Assembly (NCBI GenBank): GCA_003024985.2
Contig: PXIH01S0017707.1
Length of the DNA: 14,354 nucleotides
Origin: Euperipatoides rowelli
Taxonomy: Eukaryota; Onychophora; Udeonychophora; Euonychophora; Peripatopsidae
Direction: 5' to 3' (one strand)
Of the stretch, positions 8,364 to 14,354 are shown one piece after another (the first letter of the stretch is position 1; each line of letters opens with the position of its first letter). Below the pieces are notes generated by a model. It searched no databases. It had not been told where the DNA came from and saw only the letters and a program-made list of their open reading frames with translations. Made by a program: the position numbers and the translations under genes.

Positions 8364-8401
8364 CGGGATCTTCACCTACAAAGGTGTTCCTCCAGATCCC
8401 G
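8364..8401 (-). repeat. 3'-terminal hairpin of the minus-strand retrotransposon
   Basis: Outer arms cgggatct (8364-8371) and agatcccg (8394-8401) pair perfectly. Inside, cacct (8373-8377) pairs with aggtg (8382-8386) around the loop acaa. The structure lies 4 bases from the A-rich tail, the place where reverse transcriptases of several non-LTR clades recognise their own RNA. Function here is inferred from position. Confidence 0.75.
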
Positions 8402-8649
8402 CGTTGGAGGTACAAAGTATGGAGGTATAAATTAAAAATAAGATATGGATTAGCTCCACAATCAAAAGATAAAGTATTAATATTACAGATAAAACAAAAG
8501 TAAAATCAATAAAAACAATGCTAAAAACAAATTATTATACTGTACTGGTATTAAATTTATGAGTCACTAAAATTTACCACTATATACTTTAATCCATTTG
8601 TCAGCTCAATTCTGATGACATAAAGTTTTTACTTTTTTTTTAAAGATAG

Positions 8650-9231
8650 TTATAGAAGTGGTGAGCCTAATCTCTCCAGGCTATTCCATATTCTTGGAGC
8701 ATAATTCGAAAATGCTAAAGAGGCCTGTGCAGACTTACGATGTTGGACCTTTAATCCTTTACATGATGCAGAACGTGTAGAATATAAATCCATATTTTTT
8801 ACTTGTGCTAATAGATCAGATAATTTGGTTGGAGCCTGGTCATTAAGGCATTTCCATATTATTGTCAATAAATGTAATCTCCTGAGTACGTCCAATGCCA
8901 ACCAGTTTAATACCTTCCTGGCTCCCGATGCGCTTGATTGGCCTCTGCCAAACACAATAGCCCTGGCAGCTAAATTGTCTGAAATCTGGAGCTTACTGTT
9001 CAATCCCCTACCACAAGATCCCCATACAACGTCATAGTATGATAACAATGATCCTATTAGCGCATGATATATAGTACACAAATTATTAATATCTAAATAA
9101 TCTCTTAATCTAAAAAACATCCTTGCTAGACCAATAGTTTGAGGCTGAGACTGATAATACATGCTCCCTCCAGGATAAATGCCTAGCCACCTGTACACCT
9201 AGTATTTTCATGCTTGAAGATGATTTAATTG
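8650..9231 (-). pseudogene. Reverse-transcriptase thumb and C-terminal domain, minus-strand element
   Basis: Bases 9222 down to about 9145 read, in one frame, MKILGVQVARHLSWREHVLS, the usual Y-L-G-V-x-I-D-x-x-L-S-W-x-x-H-V motif. A frameshift near 9145 leads into the long frame (9198-8650) with QTIGLARMFFRLRDYL, IYHALIGSLLSYYDVVWGSC, KLQISDNLAARAI, LNWLALDVLRRLHLLTII, WKCLNDQAPTKLSDLL and a closing APRIWNSL. These are the C-terminal features of CR1/Jockey-type polyproteins: L-x-x-x-Y-x-x-L-I-x-x-x-x-x-Y-x-x-x-V-W, then the K-L-Q-x-x-x-N-R-A-A-R helix, then a W-N-S-L-P-like end. A second frameshift near 9225 separates it from the palm fragment. The plus-strand frame at 8825-9037 is a shadow. 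Confidence 0.8.
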
Positions 9232-9375
9232 TATGCCTCTACATGAGACCTCAAAATCCTTTAAATTATGTTTTTTAAACATTTTTATAGTACAGATTGT
9301 CATAGCTTTAGTCTTCTTGGGGTTTAGCATCAAGCCATTACTTGTCAACCAATTTTCTATACCAGTTAAGTCCTC
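9208..9375 (-). pseudogene. Reverse-transcriptase palm end, minus-strand element
   Basis: The minus-strand frame from 9375 reads EDLTGIENWLTSNGLMLNPK, then KTKAMTIC and a basic segment, the region just after the catalytic Y/F-A-D-D motif (W-x-x-x-N-G-L-x-L-N-P-x-K-T-K). The first 16 codons are repeated exactly at 11392-11439. The part of the open frame upstream of 9376 belongs to other DNA and is not retroelement. The frame breaks near 9225 into the thumb domain. Confidence 0.8.
9328..9375. repeat. 48-bp direct repeat, copy 1
   Basis: Begins catcaagccattacttgtc and ends ttaagtcctc immediately before the N at 9376. Identical to 11392-11439 over all 48 bases. It codes for part of the reverse transcriptase on the minus strand. 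Confidence 0.95.
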
Positions 9376-9447
9376 NCTTAAAAGGGAAGAAATGGGCCCC
9401 AGACTGAAGTAAGCAGGGTGCGCCCTGGGCTTGCCAGTCCGCCCCTG

Positions 9448-10300
9448 TATAATCCATGTGCTAAAATAAAAGGAATATAGAAACAAAAAATATAAAAACA
9501 ATATTTTTTATTAATAAAGAAAGAATAAATTTGAAAATATTGGTTCAAACTTAACTTTGAAACTTTCTTGTTTTCCTTCTAGCTTCTTTCCAAATGAAAA
9601 ACATTAATATGTTTTCGTCGAGTTTGTAAATATTTTGAAATTGATTAATGCATTGTATTATTTTTAATTTTATTTTTTGAGCTGAACTGTAATTGGATTT
9701 TTTTTCTCTCAAGGTTTTGGCTTGAAGAAATAAATAATGTGATTTGTTTTGTTGCAGTGCAAATTCTTAAATAAAATTAATGTAAACAAAGCTTTGTTTT
9801 TCAACAACTACTGAACAAGAAGTAGCTTTATAATGTAAATTAGAATAATTGCATCACTGTTTTAATATTTATTTTAATCCTAATAAATCTTTTGCCATTT
9901 ATTTTACATTTTACTTTTCCAAGTTTGTTTCAAGTCTCAAACATTAACTGAATTTAGGTAAAAAACACATAATATAACAATTATTATATTATTCTTTTTT
10001 TTTTTAAATATATTTTTTATTTATTNTATGATGTCACAAAATATCTCCCCTGGTGTGTAAAGTGGATAATGTTGTTTTAAGGGTGAGGAGCTAAAGACAA
10101 TTATTTTAAAAACTGAATTGTTTTTAAATTTTTTTTCTGGTGGAAATTTTTTTTTAGTAAAAATTTTTGAAAATCGACAATTAAAAAAAATTTAAAAAAT
10201 CTGTTGCATTTGACCTTTAATTATTCACGAATTATTTTAAATCACTAATTATATTACTACAGGTTCTTAAAGAGAAGGCATACTGAGTAAAAGAACCCTC
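9448..10300. other. AT-rich stretch without a gene
   Basis: Dominated by T and A runs, with one N at 10026. I see no coding region, RNA gene or element terminus. Confidence 0.55.
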
Positions 10301-10652
10301 AGGCCGGCAACACACAGAGCAATATGTTAACTCACATTGAGTCCCAATGACTTTAAAGAACATTGGTTGCGATGAGCTTCGCCACAGTCAAAAGTGAAGT
10401 CATTTTACGTTGACCTGCATTGACCTACGGTGGTTTTCGGAGGAAATAAATATAGAGTTTGCTTTAAAAATTGTCTTGTCAACTCGCGATGAAACCACGC
10501 CCACTTTTTTTATACAACAATGCCCAAGTTTCAAAACAACTGCGAGGTAACGCTTGTTGTGTGTGGACATCTATTTTGTATTCCACTGAATTTCATCGCG
10601 TGTCGATGGAATGCAGCGCGTGTTATCGTATTGCTCTATGTGTCACCTGCCT
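10301..10652. mobile_element. MITE, 352 bp with 31-bp inverted termini
   Basis: The left arm (10301-10331, aggccggcaacacacagagc and on) and the reverse complement of the right arm (10622-10652, aggcaggtgacacatagagc and on) agree at 25 of 31 positions, including the run agagcaata. It has no plausible gene; the two overlapping plus-strand frames (10471-10747) are artefacts. Its right half is related to 12416-12590. No target duplication is clear at its edges, so the superfamily is open. Confidence 0.6.
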
Positions 10653-10699
10653 TAGCAAGATGTTCTAAGTCAGGGGGAAAAAACTTCCATAACCAACTC

Positions 10700-10786
10700 A
10701 GCTGGGAATCGAATCTGCGGTATTCCCAGCATATGACCTCAATTTGATAGCAGCAGCACCACTACCGACTGAACCACCAAGTCAGC
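10700..10786 (-). repeat. tRNA-derived sequence (SINE head or tRNA pseudogene) with Pol III boxes
   Basis: On the minus strand, tggttcagtcgg (complement of 10765-10776) fits the A box (TGGYNNAGTNGG), and gattcgattcc (complement of 10705-10715) fits the B box GGTTCGANTCC at 10 of 11 positions. The 7 bases gacttgg can pair with ctgagtt as an acceptor stem if G-T pairs are allowed. The distance between the outer edges of the boxes, 72 bases, is longer than in a normal tRNA, and the D and T stems are poor, so it is not a functional tRNA. A perfect 9-bp hairpin (gctgggaat 10701-10709 / attcccagc 10722-10730) overlaps the B box. Confidence 0.5.
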
Positions 10787-11391
10787 ACAACTACATTAAT
10801 ATAATTTTATCACAATTTATAATTTCCTGATTTGCCCTGGTCCAAGTTATATAGAATCATAGATATAGAGAAAATTGTTGAGTAGTAAATAAATATAATA
10901 TTAATAGTTTTATACTTTACTGATGTTCATTGCCATAATATTCTATCTTTGTAAGCATTAAGTTTTATAACGTTTTATTTCAATCTCAATATTAGGTACG
11001 TATTAATACTTTAGAAACTTATACTTCTGATCTAGTCCGGATTAAGCCTTTATAGAGACCTAGGAAAAGCATAGTTTTGGGCCCCTTATAATATACATAG
11101 GTGTCTTGGGGTAGTAGCCCTCAGTGGGGTCCAGGTGCAGAATCCTGGCGGGGGTCCACCTGTGAATTTTTTTAAAATATTATAACAATTTTTGTGCTAT
11201 TTTTATTGTATAGATGAGTTCGATTCCCTACCCACTACGTCACCTATTGTACAACTTTATAAATGTTTATTTACGATTATGAATAATTACTGTATATTTA
11301 ATATGTTTAGACTTTTACTTGACATTTTATATTTAAATTATTTTTGACTTTCTAATCTTGAATGAAGCAATTGTAAAGTAGCCTACACTAN
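10787..11391. other. AT-rich stretch with a G-rich repeat-like patch
   Basis: No gene is visible. The patch 11030-11165 (tagtccggattaagc, gggcccctta, cagtggggtccaggtgc, ggcgggggtccacc) is GC-rich against its surroundings and looks like part of an interspersed repeat, but I cannot find its ends or place it in a family. The remainder is AT-rich. Confidence 0.4.
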
Positions 11392-11439
11392 CATCAAGCC
11401 ATTACTTGTCAACCAATTTTCTATACCAGTTAAGTCCTC
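11392..11439. repeat. 48-bp direct repeat, copy 2
   Basis: Starts immediately after the N at 11391 and is identical to 9328-9375. Beyond it the reverse-transcriptase frame continues upstream on the minus strand without a break. Confidence 0.95.
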
Positions 11440-11787
11440 GTTGATCCTAAGCTGTGCTGAGCAGAGAGTCGAGTCTTCAAGGTACATTATAAAATCATCA
11501 GCGAAAAGAGATAGTTTACCATGTAGTGTGATATTTGTTAGATCATTAATAAATATATTAAATAATAACGGTCCCAATGAGGAACCCTGAGGTATCCCCG
11601 ATCTAGTTCTAATAAAATGGGTTATAGTCTGGTTGCAGCGTACTGCTCGAGTTCGATTAGTAATAAAATCCCTGAACCACAACAGAGCATTTTTATCCAT
11701 ATTTAAGGTAGAGAGTTTGTCCAGAAGAATTTGATGTGGTATACTGTCTAATGCTCTAGTCAGGTCAAGGGCAACCACAACCACAAA
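11392..11787 (-). pseudogene. Reverse-transcriptase catalytic palm, minus-strand element
   Basis: The frame contains motif A as ALDLTRALDSIPHQILLDKL (the usual A-F-D is A-L-D, the catalytic first aspartate kept), then WFRDFITNRTRAV, then SGIPQGSSLGPLLFNIFIND, then SLFADDFIMYLED with both catalytic aspartates (F-A-D-D at 11494-11505). It then reads NEDLTGIENWL into the shared 48-mer. It begins after an in-frame stop codon at 11788-11790. Within this fragment the palm is intact, so the element's inactivity comes from stops and frameshifts elsewhere. Confidence 0.85.
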
Positions 11788-12004
11788 TTATCCTTTGTCC
11801 ACTGATAATCTCCAGGCATCTACCAGTCTCAGGAGACAGGTAGCTGTTGAGTGGTAACGGCGAAAACCATTTTGCGAGGGTGATATTAGGTCAAATTTAT
11901 CGATATGGGATTGCAATTGGAGCTGGACTGTCTTTTCTAGAACATTAGTTATTGATGGAATAATGGAGATAGGCCTATAATTTGCCATTGAGAGAGTATC
12001 TCCC
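11788..12004 (-). pseudogene. Reverse-transcriptase fingers region, minus-strand element
   Basis: NYRPISIIPSITNVLEKTVQ followed by ISPSQNGFRRYHSTATCLLR is the classic N-Y-R-P-I-S-x-L-P ... K-x-x-E ... L-x-x-x-Q-x-G-F-R-x-x-x-S-T block. It ends SVDKG at a TAA that lies in the same frame as the palm fragment. Upstream it is joined to the preceding fragment by a one-base loss in a G run (plus-strand C run at 12002-12006). Confidence 0.85.
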
Positions 12005-12415
12005 CCTTATGTATTGGCGTAACATAAGCCCTTTTCTAATCTGAAGGGAAAGAACCTGTGAGCAGAGAACGATTAATCGGAAACAACCAAAAATCGATAA
12101 CCATTGGCAAAGAGAGCTTGAGTATCTTATCACCTATGCCATCGCTTCCCACAGATAGAGAGTCCGGCAAGCTATTTATACAACCTGTAACAAACTCCTT
12201 TGTGACCGGAGATAAACTAAATATGTCTATATCTCCATAATATGGGCAAGCAATGTCGTCCAGAGCGACACTATGTCCAATATCAATCTCATCCAATTTT
12301 CCAACAGAAGCACATACACAGTTCTNTGGTTTAATTAAGGGATGACCAACAAACTCAGTAAAAGGGCTAAACAAGCAAGTTATGTTACCTTCATCTTGTT
12401 GTGTGGATTGTAAAC
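12005..12415 (-). pseudogene. Pre-palm segment of non-LTR polyprotein, minus-strand element
   Basis: The frame reads FSPFTEFVGHPL, then FSLSPVTKEFVTGCINSL, then SVGSDGIGDKILKLSLPMV and NRSLLTGSFPSD, which matches the region with S-x-G-x-D-G-I and the G-x-F-P-x-x-W-K motif just before the palm. The tryptophan has become a stop (TAG, plus-strand 12036-12038). After it KRAYVTPIHKG continues in frame until the frameshift near 12004. One N (12326) falls inside a codon without breaking the frame. The plus-strand frame at 12058-12240 is a shadow. Confidence 0.8.
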
Positions 12416-12590
12416 AATGAAATGTGGCCAGTTATGTATCCAAAAAGCAGGTGCTGTCCCCGAATTTAAAAAATACCGTGAGGTAACACACGTTGTATGC
12501 GACAGCTATTTTATTGTCACCTGTAATTTGACTGAAGGCAATGCGAGTCATCGTCACACACCATATCGTCCAGTGGAGCACCAGCCTAAA
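12416..12590. mobile_element. Diverged relative of the MITE at 10301-10652 (right half)
   Basis: The stretch aligns with 10488-10652 in the same orientation. Shared words are aatgaaa/gatgaaac near the start, gaggtaac followed by gttgt, ctattttat/ctattttgt, gcaatgcgagtcatcg/gaatgcagcgcgtgttatcg and the closing caccagccta/cacctgcctta. The two short plus-strand frames here read similarly to those in the other copy (PEFK...EVTHVVC against PKFQ...EVTLVVC), which reflects DNA homology, not a gene. No left terminus is present. It abuts the end of the recognisable retroelement at about 12415. Confidence 0.5.
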
Positions 12591-13009
12591 CAAAAGTAAA
12601 TTAATTCAGAATTTCCCTTACATTGTTTATAGAAGAATGTTAAGATTTGCTTCAAGGGCTTTTATCAAGTCAGTGATTCTTCTGTGTCATAATTTTACAA
12701 ACATTGCTGCTTTCTTTGTTGCATGTTGTTTCATTCATTTATTTAGTTAAAATTTTTCCTTCCTCATATAATTCTGGATTTTTAATTATCCAAAATGAAT
12801 CCTATTTCAAGATTTCCATACTGTTAGCAAGCATTAGATTGGTAGAGAAAAGAGAGATATAGTCGCATACTTGTAAAGATGATGATTTTCTATACTATAG
12901 TGATGCAAAGCATGTTATATTGTCTACAATAATTTGAACAAGTTTATGGTTCATCCTTCCCCCTTTTAATGAATAAATAAAAGTTCTCCATTGTTGTTTA
13001 AAATATGAT
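12591..13009. other. AT-rich stretch without a gene
   Basis: The frame across 12541-12750 lacks motifs and begins in the MITE relative. No RNA gene or repeat terminus is visible. Confidence 0.5.
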
Positions 13010-13058
13010 CCTTGATGGATTGCAAAGCAAAACCGCTCTACCAGCTCTCCCAGCCATT
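13010..13058 (-). repeat. Decayed tRNA-like remnant (A box, anticodon region)
   Basis: On the minus strand, tggtagagcgg (complement of 13033-13043) fits the A-box consensus exactly, preceded by gggagagc and followed by tttgctttgcaatccatcaagg, a text that resembles the anticodon arm of tRNA-derived SINEs. The B box expected about 30 bases on is not present. It may be a truncated SINE head. A chance resemblance is possible. Confidence 0.35.
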
Positions 13059-13180
13059 CAATGGTGATTACATAGAGAGGTGAGTCGCCAGGTTGTTCTA
13101 TTCACATTATGCTCCGCCATACAATTTTGAATGTGTATTTTATTTCCAGGGCAGATGATAGAGCTGGAAAATTTGTATAA

Positions 13181-13842
13181 ATGTGTCCAATAACTTTACA
13201 TTGTTTACATTTGCACACTAGCAAGTGAGGATTGTACAACAATTTTTTTTTATTCGATATCTAACATAATTCATAAGCTTATCTATTGATTATGTAGAAA
13301 AATAGATTAAACAGACAGACAGACATACAGTACATTTATTGGTTCATTATTATTAATATAGTTAAATAAACATTACAACGTTGATATTTGTTTATTTAAA
13401 TGGCTTGTTCTTAGCTTAAAGTAAACATTTGTATTTCTTAAATTACATTTATAGAATTCATTTATTAAATTATATTTTATTTTTGTTTCATTCATAAAAG
13501 AAATATATTTCATTCTAAATAAAAGTACGTTAAAAGTAATCGAATAAAAATGATTATGTTAGAAGAAGTTTGTCACCCTGAGGCTGTAACCTATCTTTCC
13601 TTTAAATTGTATTGATTGAACTGAAAACTCAAATCAGTTGAACTAATAAGTGATCACCCAAAATCTACATTGGATGTTATTTTCAGGCTATTCAGTTTTA
13701 CTCCCAAAGAGCTTTGTTTAATTTCAGAATTATTTAAAAGGAACCCTGTGGAAATAAAAACCATAAGTAATAGTTTCAAACTTTTTCTTATGTTAAAAGA
13801 ATCATGCAATACTCAATTGANCACCTAGATACAATTTTGTCA
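13181..13842. other. AT-rich stretch, one unexplained open frame
   Basis: A small acagacagacagacata microsatellite is at 13311-13326. Bases 13625-13825 are open for 67 codons on the plus strand with a fairly protein-like composition (SDHPKSTLDVIFRLF, ELFKRNPVEIK, SFKLFLMLKES), but with no start codon near its beginning and no motif I can name. It lies just upstream of the reverse-transcriptase fragment at 13843 and might be part of the same element. One N is at 13821. Confidence 0.35.
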
Positions 13843-14250
13843 TCAAGTGCATGAGTATCTGTCTGATATCCAGGTCTTGCAAAATAGTTAAGTACCTCTG
13901 GTTCAACAGGCAAAAAAATCTACTGTTATGAGATTTTATTCAAAAAATTCCACCTTTGAGTATATCCTTTGGATATATCCAGCTCTCATAGGGATCTTAG
14001 AGTTGTCTTTGATATTAGACTAAATTTTGGCCTTCATGTAGATCACATCATAAAAAAAGCCATTCGTACTTTTTGATATCTGAAAAATGGCCTAAAATTT
14101 TTGTCTATACATTCATTTAAGATTGTTTACATGGTTTATATCCAACCTATTTTTGAATATGCACATACAGGCATTGGTGTTGAATACTGGCAATATGAAG
14201 AAACTTGATGGAAGATTTAGAAGTTACACAAAGCATATAACTGGTTTTTA
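13843..14250 (+). pseudogene. Third reverse-transcriptase fragment (post-palm and thumb), plus strand
   Basis: Several frames add up to a non-LTR C-terminal region. SDIQVLQ and KIVKYLWFNR come first, then KKSTVMRFYSKNSTFEY (about 13912-13962). The clearest run begins at 13990 with RDLRVVFDIRLNFGLHVDHI and continues IKKAIRTF, a stop (TGA at 14074-14076, where a glycine is usual), then YLKNGLKFLSIHSFKIVY and QPIFEYAHTG. A further shift gives NMKKLDGRFRSYTKHITG to about 14250. The pattern fits R-D-L-G-V-x-F-D-x-x-L-x-F-x-x-H-V-D-H-I followed by L-x-Y-x-S-L-V-x-P-x-L-E-Y-A-x-x-V-W and K-x-L-E-x-V-Q-x-x-F-T-K. It differs in wording from the minus-strand element, so it is a different family. Confidence 0.75.
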
Positions 14251-14354
14251 TTATTTCTCAGGCTTTATTCCAGTTTACTGGCCCCCTTCCAAGATGGCCA
14301 CCAAAATCCAGACTTAAATTAGCGATAATTAACAGACGCATTCCTAATTTCAAA

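Larger units (their letters stand above)
8331..9375 (-). mobile_element. 3' half of minus-strand non-LTR retrotransposon
   Basis: Read on the minus strand: end of the reverse-transcriptase palm, thumb and C-terminal domain, 3' untranslated region (8649 down to about 8402), a terminal hairpin (8364-8401), and an A-rich (AAATA/AAAAT) tail at 8359-8331. The upstream half lies at 11392-12415, and the two share a 48-bp sequence exactly. It inserted beside, or into, the plus-strand element ending at about 8330 and is therefore the younger of the two at this junction. A target duplication cannot be read because the 5' end is disrupted. Confidence 0.8.
5967..9447. mobile_element. Candidate CAGGGGCG-ended DNA transposon with later insertions
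   Basis: The left end caggggcgaactgg (5967-5980) matches the complement of the right end ccagtccgcccctg (9434-9447) at 13 of 14 positions. Each end is followed by a stem-loop: ggcccaccctgc/gcagggtgggcc (5979-5990 and 6004-6015, perfect 12 bp) on the left, and cagggtgcgccctg near 9415-9427 on the right. Flanks (tatccaat and tataatcc) do not give a clean duplication. The right end lies just past the N at 9376, in a block that may be misplaced, so the two ends could come from different copies. Several unrelated element fragments sit between them. Confidence 0.45.
9377..11390. other. N-bounded 2-kb block splitting the minus-strand retrotransposon
   Basis: The block begins directly after an N (9376) and ends directly before another N (11391). 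The 48 bases before the first N (9328-9375) are identical to the 48 bases after the second N (11392-11439), and the retroelement reads on in frame if the block and one 48-mer are removed. This looks like overlapping contig ends with an extra contig placed between them, or an alternative haplotype. A true insertion with a 48-bp duplication is less likely. Content: a CAGGGGCG transposon end (to 9447), AT-rich DNA, a MITE (10301-10652), a tRNA-like region (10700-10786) and a G-rich repeat (11030-11170). Confidence 0.7.
11392..12415 (-). mobile_element. 5' half (truncated) of minus-strand non-LTR retrotransposon
   Basis: Contains the pre-palm segment, motifs around Y-R-P-I-S, motif A, the G-I-P-Q-G motif and F-A-D-D, in order on the minus strand. 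It continues into 9375-8331 through the shared 48-mer. No endonuclease is present: the recognisable frame ends near 12415, where MITE-related sequence begins, so the copy is 5'-truncated or broken there. Confidence 0.8.

Noticed and set aside
8825-9037. Plus-strand open frame of 70 codons
   Set aside because: It is antisense to the clear reverse-transcriptase C-terminal frame on the minus strand.
10471-10747. Two overlapping open frames with cysteine-rich text, and a similar one at 12417-12599
   Set aside because: They lie in two copies of a MITE with inverted termini; their similarity reflects repeat homology.
12058-12240. Plus-strand open frame of 60 codons
   Set aside because: Antisense shadow of the pre-palm segment of the minus-strand retroelement.
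7060-14250. The reverse-transcriptase pieces at 7060-8330 and 13843-14250 as one element split by the minus-strand insertion
   Set aside because: Both contain the region just after the catalytic motif, so they overlap instead of being consecutive.
1-14354. A new defence system, CRISPR-like array or operon
   Set aside because: The only regular repeat is the ATTCGG array, which has no unique spacers; all protein text is transposon-derived and the DNA looks eukaryotic.

Overview
The window looks like AT-rich intergenic DNA from an animal, most likely an invertebrate. It is full of A and T homopolymers, carries scattered taggcct-type words, contains at least three different non-LTR retrotransposon fragments, and has several DNA-transposon ends of the CAGGG/TAGGG (hAT-like) kind. 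No intact host gene is visible. Every protein-like stretch I recognise is a decayed transposable-element fragment with stops or frameshifts. No ribosomal RNA, CRISPR array, operon or bacterial promoter is seen. The sequence cannot name a species.

Layout. Bases 1-2490 are AT-rich with no gene; they hold an isolated hAT-like end (468-719), a decayed copy of a MITE (767-945), a 21-bp tandem duplication and a perfect 15-bp-arm hairpin. Bases 2498-5415 form one nested stack. The outer hAT-like element starts TAGGGATGC, ends GCATCCCTA and is flanked by an 8-bp duplication (atcctgat/atcttgat). It contains an ATTCGG-rich 35-bp tandem array, which is interrupted by a second CAGGGA...TCCCTG element (3588-5373). 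That second element carries a tiny poly(A) retroposon and a 351-bp inverted-repeat MITE (3748-4098).

Bases 5967-9447 are bracketed by CAGGGGCG termini, each with a stem-loop next to it. Inside lie a GGGTGACCAT-type repeat, a piggyBac-like transposase remnant (6640-7030), a plus-strand non-LTR retrotransposon remnant (endonuclease end, linker, reverse transcriptase; 7060-8330) and the 3' half of a minus-strand non-LTR element (8331-9375). The 5' half of that minus-strand element is at 11392-12415. The two halves share an identical 48-bp sequence, and an N abuts the shared sequence at each inner edge. The 2-kb block between them (9377-11390) therefore looks like a scaffolding or haplotype insertion; it carries a 352-bp MITE and a tRNA-like (SINE) region. 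Bases 12416-14354 hold a relative of that MITE, a second tRNA-like remnant and a third reverse-transcriptase fragment (13843-14250).

Nothing here works together as a pathway. The content is a record of successive insertions, and the order of several events can be read from the nesting. I did not find a new functional system. The most useful observations are the N-bounded duplication, the nested hAT stack, and the retroelement 3'-terminal hairpin.
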